A DNA stretch of 12,793 nucleotides from UBA660 sp046704245 (GTDB lineage Bacteria > Bacillota_I > Bacilli_A > RF39 > UBA660). The translations under genes and the position numbers were made by a program. Below are positions 5,281 through 12,793 of the stretch, piece after piece. The stretch's first letter is position 1. The number at the start of each line of letters is the position of its first letter. The stretch lies in contig JBJKSD010000031.1 in assembly GCA_046704245.1 (NCBI GenBank), positions 1 to 12,793 on the forward strand. The letters are read 5' to 3'. The notes beneath the pieces are model-generated. The model saw only the letters and a list, made by a program, of their open reading frames with translations. It searched no databases and was not told where the DNA came from.

Positions 5281-8217
5281 ATGAGTTATGTTCCTTTATA
5301 TGTGAAGACTAATTATTCATTATTAAGTAGTTTAAATGATATTAAAAGATTAATTAATAAGTTAAAAACCTATAATATTACCTCTATTGCTATTACAGAT
5401 ACAAATGTATTATATGGGGCTATGGAGTTTTATCATGAATGTTTAAATAATGATATTAAACCTATTATTGGTATCGAATTAGAAATAGATAATACCAAAA
5501 TATTATTATATGCTAAAAATTATCAAGGGTATCAACATTTATGTAAGTTAGCAACTATAAGAAGTGAAAATGAGATAACTATAGCTGATTTAAAAAAATA
5601 TAAAGATCATTTAATATGTATTATTCCTTTTAATATATCTATTTATAAAGATCTAAAAAAGATTTATTCGGATATTTATGTTGGCTATTCTTATAAAGAA
5701 AAAATAGATAAAGATATTCCTACAATCTTTATTAATGAAGTATTATATTTAGATCCCAAAGATAGTAAATATTTACCATATCTATATGCTATTAGAGAAG
5801 GTAAAAAGATTGAAGAGATAAAAGATTATCCTCATCATAATAATCATTTAATGACTTATGATGAAGTATTAACTATAAGTAATAAACAAGATATTAGTAA
5901 TACTTTAAAGATGGCTAAAGAATGTAATATCGAATTTCCATCTCATCCTTTATTATTACCTAAATATGATGAAAAAATAGATGAACGCAAATATTTAATA
6001 GCATTATGTAAAAAAGGACTTAAGAAAAGATTAGATAATAAAATAACTAAAGTATATGTTGATCGTTTATATTATGAATTAGATATTATTAATAGAATGG
6101 GATTTGCTGACTACTTTTTAGTTGTATGGGATTTTGTTAAATATGCTAAAAAGAATAATATTCTAGTGGGCCCTGGTAGAGGTAGTGCGGCTTCTAGTTT
6201 AGTATCTTATTCACTAGGTATTACTGATGTAAATCCTATTCAATATGATCTATTATTTGAACGTTTTTTAAATCCAGAACGTATTACTATGCCTGATATT
6301 GATATTGATTTTCCAGATATTTATCGTGATGAAGTTATTAAATATGTTGTCAATAAATATGGTGATAAAAGGGTAGCTCAAATTATTACCTTCGGTACGC
6401 TGGGTATGAAACAAGCAGTTCGTGATATTGGTAGAGTTCTAGATATACCAATAAAATTAATCGATCAAATAGATAATTTGTTGCCTAATATTAGTCATTT
6501 AAAAATAAGTGATATATATAAACAAAATAAAAACTTTAAAGAATTAATCGATTCGATGCCTTCTTTAAGAGAATTATATGAAGTATCAGCCATTATTGAA
6601 GGTATGCCTCGCCATACTTCTATTCACGCTGCTGGTATGGTTTTATCTAATCAAGCATTAGATAATATTATTCCATTAGTAAGAGGTAGTAATAATATTT
6701 ATACTACTGGTTATTCAATGGCATATTTAGAAGAATTAGGGTTAATTAAAATAGACTTCTTAGGTCTTAAGAATTTATCGTTAATTATGAATATTATATC
6801 TTCTATTAGCAAGACCGATAATATAGATATTAATTTTAATACCATACCTCTCGACGATAAAAAGACTATTAAAATATTTAAAGATGCTAATACTGAAGGT
6901 ATCTTTCAGTTTGAATCAACTGGTATGAAAAACTTCTTACGTAAATTAAATCCTCATTGTTTCGAAGATATTGTAGCAGCTAATGCTCTATTTAGACCAG
7001 GTCCTATGGATAATATTGACCTATATATTAAAAGACGAAATAATAAAGAACAAATAGATTATATTCATCCTGACCTTCATAAGATTTTAAAACCCACTTA
7101 TGGTATTATTGTCTATCAAGAACAAATAATGCAGATAGCATCTATTATGGCCGGTTATACTTTAGGTGAAGCTGATGTTTTAAGAAGAGCTATGGGTAAG
7201 AAAAAACGTGAAGTATTAGAAGCTGAAAAAGAAAAGTTTATTAATCGTAGTATTGAAAAAGGCTATACTAAAGAGATAGCTAGTAAGGTATATAATTTGA
7301 TTCTAAAATTTGCTAACTATGGTTTTAATCGATCACATTCGGTAGCATATTCATTAATAGGTTATAAGATGGCTTATTTAAAAGCTCACTATCTAAAACA
7401 TTTTATTGTTAATTTATTAGGTAGTGTTATTGGTAGTGAAATTAAAACCAAGAAATATATTTATGAAGCTCGTCTTAATAATATTAATATTTTAAAACCC
7501 GATATTAATTTAAGTGATTATATGTATGAAGTAGAAGATATTGGTATTAGATTTAGTTTAGCTAGTATCCATAATGTTGGTTCAGCTGCTTGTTATGCTA
7601 TCTTAAAAGAAAGAATAAATGGTAAATATCAAGATTTTATTGATTTTGTTACTCGCAATTATGGTAAAAGTGTCAACAAAAAAATAATTGAGTCACTTAT
7701 CTATGCTGGATGTTTTAGTAGTTTTGGTTACAATAAGAAAACGTTATTACATAATCTAGATCATATTATTAACTATGTTGAGTTAATAGATAATGGTAAA
7801 TCAGATTTAATTGAAAAACCAGAAATGCAAATCGTAAAAGAGTTTTCTAAGGACGAATTAATGGCTCAAGAATTAGATGCGTTTGGTTTTTATCTAAGTA
7901 CGCATCCGACTATTAAATATAAAAGCAATAGTAAAACCGTTGATATTATTAATATTCCTAGTTATTTTAATAAAGTCATCGATGTTATTTTGTATGTTGA
8001 AAGTATCAAAGTTATAAAGACTAAACAAGGTGAAGAGATGGCTTTTATCTCCGGTAGTGATGAATTATCTAAAATAGATGTTACCTTATTTCCTAAAACC
8101 TATCAACAATATAAAGATATTAAAAAAGGTGACACTATTAAAGTTAATGGTCGGGTTGAAAGAAGATTAGCAGTATATCAATTAATAGCTCAAAAGATAG
8201 ATGTTTTAACTGATTGA
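5281..8217 (+). CDS. dnaE: DNA polymerase III alpha subunit DnaE
   Basis: This is the C-family DNA polymerase that, in low-GC Gram-positives with PolC, extends RNA primers before handing over to PolC. The 978 residues are somewhat short for the family (about 1000-1160). An N-terminal PHP domain (about 4-200) is followed by the palm and fingers. GPGRGSAASSL lies at 297-307, and PDIDIDF at 338-344 carries catalytic D339 and D341. KIDFLGL carries the third acidic residue, D492. The NALFRPGPMD motif and an HhH region follow, with a C-terminal OB fold ending VNGRVERRLAVYQLIAQ. The PHP metal ligands are lost: the expected HxH reads YVK (7-9), and TDH reads TDT (39-41). AAGGAGG at 5268-5274 fixes the start. 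The apparent stop is TGA at 8215; if TGA were sense, the frame would run only eight residues further, to TAA at 8239-8241. Confidence 0.95.
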   Translation: MSYVPLYVKTNYSLLSSLNDIKRLINKLKTYNITSIAITDTNVLYGAMEFYHECLNNDIKPIIGIELEIDNTKILLYAKNYQGYQHLCKLATIRSENEITIADLKKYKDHLICIIPFNISIYKDLKKIYSDIYVGYSYKEKIDKDIPTIFINEVLYLDPKDSKYLPYLYAIREGKKIEEIKDYPHHNNHLMTYDEVLTISNKQDISNTLKMAKECNIEFPSHPLLLPKYDEKIDERKYLIALCKKGLKKRLDNKITKVYVDRLYYELDIINRMGFADYFLVVWDFVKYAKKNNILVGPGRGSAASSLVSYSLGITDVNPIQYDLLFERFLNPERITMPDIDIDFPDIYRDEVIKYVVNKYGDKRVAQIITFGTLGMKQAVRDIGRVLDIPIKLIDQIDNLLPNISHLKISDIYKQNKNFKELIDSMPSLRELYEVSAIIEGMPRHTSIHAAGMVLSNQALDNIIPLVRGSNNIYTTGYSMAYLEELGLIKIDFLGLKNLSLIMNIISSISKTDNIDINFNTIPLDDKKTIKIFKDANTEGIFQFESTGMKNFLRKLNPHCFEDIVAANALFRPGPMDNIDLYIKRRNNKEQIDYIHPDLHKILKPTYGIIVYQEQIMQIASIMAGYTLGEADVLRRAMGKKKREVLEAEKEKFINRSIEKGYTKEIASKVYNLILKFANYGFNRSHSVAYSLIGYKMAYLKAHYLKHFIVNLLGSVIGSEIKTKKYIYEARLNNINILKPDINLSDYMYEVEDIGIRFSLASIHNVGSAACYAILKERINGKYQDFIDFVTRNYGKSVNKKIIESLIYAGCFSSFGYNKKTLLHNLDHIINYVELIDNGKSDLIEKPEMQIVKEFSKDELMAQELDAFGFYLSTHPTIKYKSNSKTVDIINIPSYFNKVIDVILYVESIKVIKTKQGEEMAFISGSDELSKIDVTLFPKTYQQYKDIKKGDTIKVNGRVERRLAVYQLIAQKIDVLTD

Positions 8218-8230
8218 CATCTATCTTTTA
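8192..8230 (+). terminator. Hairpin terminator overlapping the dnaE 3' end
   Basis: A perfect 13-bp inverted repeat pairs 8192-8204 (AAAAGATAGATGT) with 8217-8229 (ACATCTATCTTTT), with a 12-base loop. The T run is short (4 T, then ATAAT), so termination may be partial. The last dnaE codons lie inside it, and the 3' arm also carries part of a consensus -35 box. Confidence 0.6.
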
Positions 8231-8242
8231 TAATGATGTAAA
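8214..8242 (+). promoter_or_regulatory. Candidate pyk promoter P1 (consensus -35)
   Basis: TTGACA (8214-8219) is a perfect -35 box. It is 17 bases from TGTAAA (8237-8242), which is preceded by TGA (8234-8236), an extended -10. The start would be near 8249, giving a leader of about 50 bases. It overlaps the dnaE stop codon and the 3' arm of the terminator. Confidence 0.5.
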
Positions 8243-8276
8243 CTAAATATCAACTATATATTTTTATCATAATAAT

Positions 8277-8285
8277 TGATATAAT
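8277..8285 (+). promoter_or_regulatory. Candidate pyk promoter P2 (extended -10)
   Basis: TGATATAAT is an ideal extended -10, but no clear -35 lies 17 bases upstream. Transcription would begin near 8292, right at the AGGTGG ribosome-binding site (8292-8297). This would leave an unusually short leader, so P1 is the better candidate. Confidence 0.35.
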
Positions 8286-8301
8286 TAAAATAGGTGGTTA
8301 T

Positions 8302-9717
8302 ATGAAAAAAACAAAAGTAATATGTACTATTGGTCCAGCTAGTTATGATAAAGAAATATTAAAACAAATGATTAATGCTGGTATGGATGTTATTAGAATT
8401 AATTTATCACATGCTGATCATAAATTCTGTGAAAAGACGATAAATAATATTAAGGAATTAAATACCGAATTAAATAAAAAGATAACTATAATATTAGATC
8501 TAAAGGGTCCAGAAATTAGAATAGGGAAAATAAAAAGAGGTCAAGCTACTTTAGTAGCTAATAGTATTATTAGAATTATAAACGATGATATAGTGGGGGA
8601 TAAAACAGCTTTCGCTACTAATTATAAAGGTTTATATAAAGAAGTAACCCCTAATACTAAAATATTATTAGATGATGGTTTAATTGAATTAACTGTTATC
8701 TCTATCGATGGTACTGATATTGTTTGTAAGGTTGAAAATGAAGGAACTATTGCTGATAATAAAGGAGTTAATATTCCAAGTATTAAATTAAATACTCCTT
8801 TTCTATCGAGAGCCGATAGGGAAGATATTTTATTTGCTATTAAGCTGAATGTTGATTTCTTAGCTTTATCTTATATAAGTAGTTCCATCGATGTACTAGA
8901 GATAAGTGATCTTTTAATTGAATTAAAAAATGATCATATTGGTCTTATATCAAAAATAGAAACAGCTAGTGCTGTTGAAGATATCGATGAGATTATTAAA
9001 GTTAGTGATGGTATTATGATAGCTAGAGGAGACTTGGGGGTTCAAGTGCCAATGGAACAATTACCAGCTATTCAAAAAACTATTATTGAAAAATGTTTCT
9101 TAGCTAATAAGGTAAGTATTGTGGCTACCGAATTGTTAGCTTCAATGCAATCAAATCCTCGTCCCAGTAGAGCTGAAGTTAGTGATGTAGCTACTGCGGT
9201 AATCGATGGTGTAGATGCTGTTATGCTAAGTGGTGAAACGACAGTTGGTGAATATCCAGTTGATGCTGTCAGTATGATGAGTCGTATTATTGAATCGGCT
9301 GAAGAAGATCTAAATTATTTAGCATTATTAGATAAAGCTATGGAAACCGAAAAACAAGATATAACTAGTGCTATTGCTTATAGTGTTGCTGATAGTGCTA
9401 ATCGATTGCAAGTAGGATGTATTGTTGCTGCTACTAATTCTGGATATACAGCTAGAAAGATTAGCCGTTTTAAACCCAATTGTCCTATTATTGCTACTAG
9501 TCCAAACGAAGGAGTAGTTAAAAGCTTAACTCTTAATTGGGGTATATATCCTATTTTAGTAGAAGAATATAAAAACACCGATGAAATAATTGCCGAAGCT
9601 AAAAGTATTGCTAAAAAGATGATGTCTTTAGATATCGGCGATAAAGTTATAATTACTGGAGGCTTTCCAGTTGGTAAAGTACAACATACTAACTTTATGA
9701 AAATAGAAGAAATATAA
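8302..9717 (+). CDS. pyk: Pyruvate kinase
   Basis: This enzyme catalyses the last ATP-yielding step of glycolysis, phosphoenolpyruvate plus ADP to pyruvate plus ATP, in the cytoplasm. The opening TKVICTIGPAS and the VIRINLSHA segment (30-38, with R32, N34 and S36) form the nucleotide and K+ site. DLKGPEIRIG (66-75) leads into the B domain (about 70-170). ISKIET (216-221) carries catalytic K218 and metal ligand E220, and ARGDLG (241-246) carries metal ligand D244. NPRPSRAEV (285-293) and the LSGETTVGEYP loop (309-319) complete the active site. The 471 residues end after the C domain without the extra PEP-utiliser-like domain of the 585-residue Bacillus enzyme. ATG follows AGGTGG by 4 bases. 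dnaE and pyk are close in several Firmicutes, but the usual pfkA is absent between them here. Confidence 0.96.
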   Translation: MKKTKVICTIGPASYDKEILKQMINAGMDVIRINLSHADHKFCEKTINNIKELNTELNKKITIILDLKGPEIRIGKIKRGQATLVANSIIRIINDDIVGDKTAFATNYKGLYKEVTPNTKILLDDGLIELTVISIDGTDIVCKVENEGTIADNKGVNIPSIKLNTPFLSRADREDILFAIKLNVDFLALSYISSSIDVLEISDLLIELKNDHIGLISKIETASAVEDIDEIIKVSDGIMIARGDLGVQVPMEQLPAIQKTIIEKCFLANKVSIVATELLASMQSNPRPSRAEVSDVATAVIDGVDAVMLSGETTVGEYPVDAVSMMSRIIESAEEDLNYLALLDKAMETEKQDITSAIAYSVADSANRLQVGCIVAATNSGYTARKISRFKPNCPIIATSPNEGVVKSLTLNWGIYPILVEEYKNTDEIIAEAKSIAKKMMSLDIGDKVIITGGFPVGKVQHTNFMKIEEI

Positions 9718-9736
9718 ATATATTTAAAATTAAGAT

Positions 9737-9778
9737 AAAAAAAGATTCATTTTAGAGTTTATAATGAATCTTTTTTTT
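9737..9778 (+). terminator. Rho-independent terminator after pyk
   Basis: A perfect 15-bp stem pairs 9737-9751 with 9763-9777 (core GATTCATT/AATGAATC), with an 11-base loop and eight T at 9771-9778. This is the clearest terminator in the window and separates pyk from polC. Confidence 0.88.
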
Positions 9779-9786
9779 GGTATACT
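9778..9786 (+). promoter_or_regulatory. Likely polC promoter (extended -10)
   Basis: TGGTATACT is a strong extended -10, directly after the terminator T tract. The -35 region (about 9758-9763, TTTATA) is poor. It lies within the 14-bp palindrome TATACTTAAGTATA (9781-9794). A start near 9793 leaves about 24 bases of leader before the chosen polC ATG. Confidence 0.5.
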
Positions 9787-9806
9787 TAAGTATAGTGAAA
9801 GATAAT

Positions 9807-9812
9807 GGGTGG
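9807..9812 (+). promoter_or_regulatory. Ribosome-binding site that sets the polC start
   Basis: GGGTGG ends 4 bases before the ATG at 9817. The pyk site (AGGTGG) has the same spacing to its own ATG. The alternative ATG at 9805 has no good site and would be only about 12 bases from the predicted transcript start, so 9817 is preferred. Confidence 0.6.
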
Positions 9813-9816
9813 TATT

Positions 9817-12793
9817 ATGCACAATAAATTAAAAGAATTAATAAATAAGTTAAAACTAGAAGCATATGAACAATATTTTAATAATGGATCAATAAAATTG
9901 TTTGCTAATACTAAAGAAAAATCTTGGACTTTTAATATTAATATTGATCAATTACTACCAATTGAAATATTTTCGCTATTAACAGAATCTCTTACTAAGA
10001 CATTTGCTGATGTTAAAGGTATTAAAGATATAAAATTATATCTTAATGTTAAAAATATTAATTATAATTTAGCAACTTTATATTGGAACTATACTTTAAC
10101 TCAATTAGTTAAGAGTAATCCAACTATTATGATGTTTGACAATAATAATATTAATATCGATAATAAAACCTTAACTATCGAAGTAAATAATAAAGTAGAA
10201 CAAAATAAATTATTAAAATTGAAAGACAAAATAGAAGCTTTATATAATTCGTATGGTTTTAAAAAATTAGAGTTAAATCCTATTATTAATGAAGAAAAAA
10301 GAAATGAAGTAAAAGCCGAAATTAGTAATAGTTTAAAAATTGAACCAAAGAAAGTAATTAAACCAAAACAAGAAGATAATATTATCTATGGTTCAATTAT
10401 TAAAAGTAAATCAGATAAAATAAGTAATATTTTAAATGAAGAAAATGATGTTACGATTGAAGGTATTATTTTTGGTATTGATTATTTTGAATCTAGTAAG
10501 AATAATTTTAAAATTATTACCTTAAAAATAACTGATTATACTGATAGTATGTATGTCAAAGTATTTACTAGAGATGATGAAGAATATAACTATTTAAAGA
10601 AATCTTTAGCTACTAACGATTGGGTTAAGGTTAAAGGTTATACCAAGAATGATATGTATGCTAAAGATTTGGTATTGAATGCTAGAGATATTAATAAAAT
10701 TGAACCTAAAGATGAGAAAAAAGATGACACTAAAGCTAAAAGAATTGAATTACATGCTCATACTCATATGAGTCAAATGGATAGTGTCGTTAGTGCTAAA
10801 GATTTAATTTGAAGAGCTAAAAAATGGGGTCATAAAGCTATTGCTATAACTGATCATAATTCGCTACAAGCCTTTCCTGATGCCTATAGTGAAGCTAAGG
10901 ATATAAAAGTAATTTATGGTGCTGAAGTAACTTTAATTGATGATAGTATCAATATGATATTTAGACCTAACGACAGTAAATTAATAGACAATGTCTATGT
11001 TGTCTTTGACTTTGAAACAACTGGTTTTAATGCTGGTGGTGGTGATAGTATTATCGAAATTGGAGCTGTTAAGTTATGTAATGGTGAAATAATTGATAAG
11101 TTTTCAGCTTTAATTGATCCGGGTCGTAAATTACCAGATACAATTGTCAAGATAACTGGTATTACTAATAGTATGTTAAAAGATCAACCTAAAGAAGAAG
11201 AAACTATTAAAAAGTTTATGGAATGGGTAGAAGATTTACCTATGGTTGCTCATAATGCTAAATTTGATGCCTCATTCTTAGAGATGGCTTTTCAAAAATA
11301 TAAGTTAGGTAAATATAAAAATACTTTAATAGATACTTTAGAGTTAAGTAGAGTATTAGATCCTTCTTGGGGCCGTCATAGTTTATCACAATTAGTTAAA
11401 AGATATGATATACCTTTTGATGAAGATAGTCATCATAGAGGCGTCTATGATGCTGAAGCAACAGCTTTAATCTTTCATAAGATGATTCAAAAATTAATTG
11501 ATCACAATATTGAAACTTTAGATCAAATAGATAATTTAGTATCCAAAGAAGATATCCATAAAATTGGTATGGGTTATCATATTACTTTATTAGCTAAAAA
11601 TAATATTGGACTTAAAAACTTATTTAAGATTATTTCATTAGCTAATACTCAATATTTTTATAAGACTCCTCGTATCTTAAGAAGTGAAATAGAAAAGAAT
11701 AAAGAAGGTCTATTAATAGGTAGTGGTTGTTATAATGGTGAAGTATTTGATTTAGCACGTAGTAAAAGTGCTGAAGAATTAATTAATACAATTAGTTTTT
11801 ATGATTATATTGAAGTTCAACCATTAAGTATCTATAATCATCTGTTACAAATAGGTGATTTCGGTAATGAAGATGAATTAAAAGACCATCTAAAAAAGAT
11901 TATTCAAGTAGGTAAAGATAATGGTAAGTTAGTAGTAGCTACTGGTGACGTTCATCAGTTAGATGAAAAAGATAAAGTATATCGTGAAATTATTATTAAT
12001 CAGAAAGTACCAGGTGGTGGAAGACACCCATTAGCTCGTAATAATATCACTTTTATACCATCATCACACTTTAGAACAACAGCTGAAATGTTAGATGCCT
12101 TTTCCTTTTTAGATGATGATAAATTAATTAAAGAAATAGTTATTAATAATCCTCAAAAGATTGCTGATATGATTGATGAAGTACAAGTACTAAAAGATAA
12201 ATTATATAGCCCTAAAATGGATAATGTTGATACGATTATTAAAGATAAAGTATATATCACAGCTAAAGAAAAATATGGTGATCCTTTACCCAAAATTATC
12301 GAAGATAGATTAAAGAAAGAACTTGATGGTATTATAGGTGGAGGATTTGATGTTATTTATTTAATTGCTGAAAAATTAGTTAGTAAATCTAATAAAGATG
12401 GATATATAGTTGGTAGTAGAGGATCAGTAGGTTCTAGTTTAGTGGCTACTATGTTAGGTATTACAGAAGTTAATCCTTTACCAGCTCATTATATATGTAG
12501 TAAATGTAAAACAACTATCTTTGAATTAGATGGCAAACCTTTAGGAGCTACATACTCTAGTGGTTATGATTTACCTGATCGTAAATGTGAATGTGGTCAT
12601 ATGATGGATAAAGAAGGCCAAGATATGCCATTTGCTACCTTCTTAGGTTTTAATGCTGATAAAGTCCCTGATATTGACCTTAATTTCTCTGGTGAATATC
12701 AAGCTATAGCCCATGACTATACTAAAGAATTATTTGGTGAACATAATGTCTATCGTGCTGGTACTATTGGTACAGTTGCTGATAAAACAGCAT
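9817..12793 (+). CDS. polC: DNA polymerase III PolC, 3' partial, with one in-frame TGA
   Basis: This is the main replicative polymerase of low-GC Gram-positives, with built-in proofreading. The N-terminal region (about 1-200) and OB fold (about 215-300) precede a PHP domain carrying HAHTH (H313, H315, H317) and TDHN (D346, H347). Inserted in the PHP domain is a DEDDh exonuclease: D398 and E400 (FDFETTG), D484 (HNAKFD), H540 and D545 (HRGVYD). The polymerase region begins with GSRGSVGSSL. It then has a four-Cys zinc site (C894, C897, C924, C926) and VPDIDLNF with catalytic D952 and D954. The window ends at about residue 992 of an expected 1440. Codon 332 is TGA (10810-10812), but the frame continues open and homologous for about 660 codons, with no frameshift. 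I annotate one gene; read literally, the product would be a 331-residue fragment. Confidence 0.9.
10810..10812 (+). other. In-frame TGA codon within polC
   Basis: TGA interrupts DLI-TGA-RAKKWGH inside the PHP domain. The sequence on both sides aligns with PolC without gain or loss of residues. Homologues usually carry a variable, often charged residue here, so the site does not itself point to Trp. AGA (Arg) to TGA would be a single change. Recoding, read-through, mutation or base error cannot be told apart from this window. Confidence 0.9.

Noticed and set aside
9378..9578. Minus-strand open frame inside pyk
   Set aside because: It is opposite the conserved C domain of pyruvate kinase and has no recognisable motif or ribosome-binding site.
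9781..9794. 14-bp palindrome TATACTTAAGTATA before polC as an operator
   Set aside because: Palindromes of A/T bases this long are expected about once or twice by chance in a window of this composition. It overlaps a -10 box but has no other support.
9805..9807. ATG at 9805 as the polC start
   Set aside because: It lacks a ribosome-binding site, while the ATG at 9817 follows GGGTGG at the same spacing as pyk's site. It would add only four residues (MGGI).
10813..12793. Downstream half of polC as a separate, independently started gene
   Set aside because: No ribosome-binding site with an in-frame start lies near the TGA. The next in-frame ATG (about 10949) would omit the TDH part of the PHP domain, so a split gene is less likely than one interrupted frame.
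1..12793. AGG, CGA or CGG codons reassigned away from Arg
   Set aside because: AGG lies at conserved Arg positions in rlmN (RRVTFEY, IRREFG) and pyk (ADRED), CGG in dnaE (NGRVERR), and CGA in prkC (LKRRG), all fitting Arg.

Overview
This window is a compact chromosomal housekeeping segment from an AT-rich, low-GC Gram-positive bacterium. It carries PolC-type DNA polymerase III, a PASTA-repeat PrkC kinase, and the Bacillus-like gene order rlmN-prpC-prkC-rsgA-rpe-spoVM-rpmB. The strong A/T bias, short ribosomal protein L28 and lean intergenic spaces suggest a deep-branching Bacilli lineage near the Erysipelotrichia/RF39/Mollicutes part of the tree. That placement is inference. A recognisable SpoVM peptide suggests an endospore former or a recent descendant of one. 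No mobile element, CRISPR array, rRNA, tRNA or riboswitch was recognised.

Layout. (1) Positions 1-4814 hold a tight plus-strand run: rlmN (5' end outside the window), prpC, prkC, rsgA and rpe, with gaps of about 10 bases or less and a 1-base prpC/prkC overlap. It joins 23S rRNA methylation, a reversible Ser/Thr phosphorylation switch, a ribosome-assembly GTPase and a pentose-phosphate enzyme, and ends in a hairpin terminator. (2) Positions 4815-5280 hold a 26-codon spoVM that converges on rpmB (minus strand, L28) across one bidirectional terminator. Back-to-back promoters for rpmB and dnaE follow, and a parS-like CACGTG palindrome lies over the predicted rpmB transcription start. (3) dnaE (5281-8217) ends inside an inverted repeat that also contains a consensus -35 box for pyk. 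(4) pyk (8302-9717) encodes a short pyruvate kinase and ends in a strong terminator. (5) polC starts at about 9817 and runs off the right edge.

The most notable feature is an in-frame TGA at 10810-10812 in polC, between two metal-binding motifs of the PHP domain. The same frame stays open and clearly homologous to PolC for about 660 codons to the window end. All ten Trp codons I found in the recognised genes are TGG, and dnaE appears to stop at TGA, so a settled Mollicutes-type code (TGA = Trp) is not clearly supported. A point nonsense mutation, a sequence error, read-through or an early stage of reassignment all remain possible. Otherwise the window is ordinary core genome, and I see no convincing new multi-gene system.
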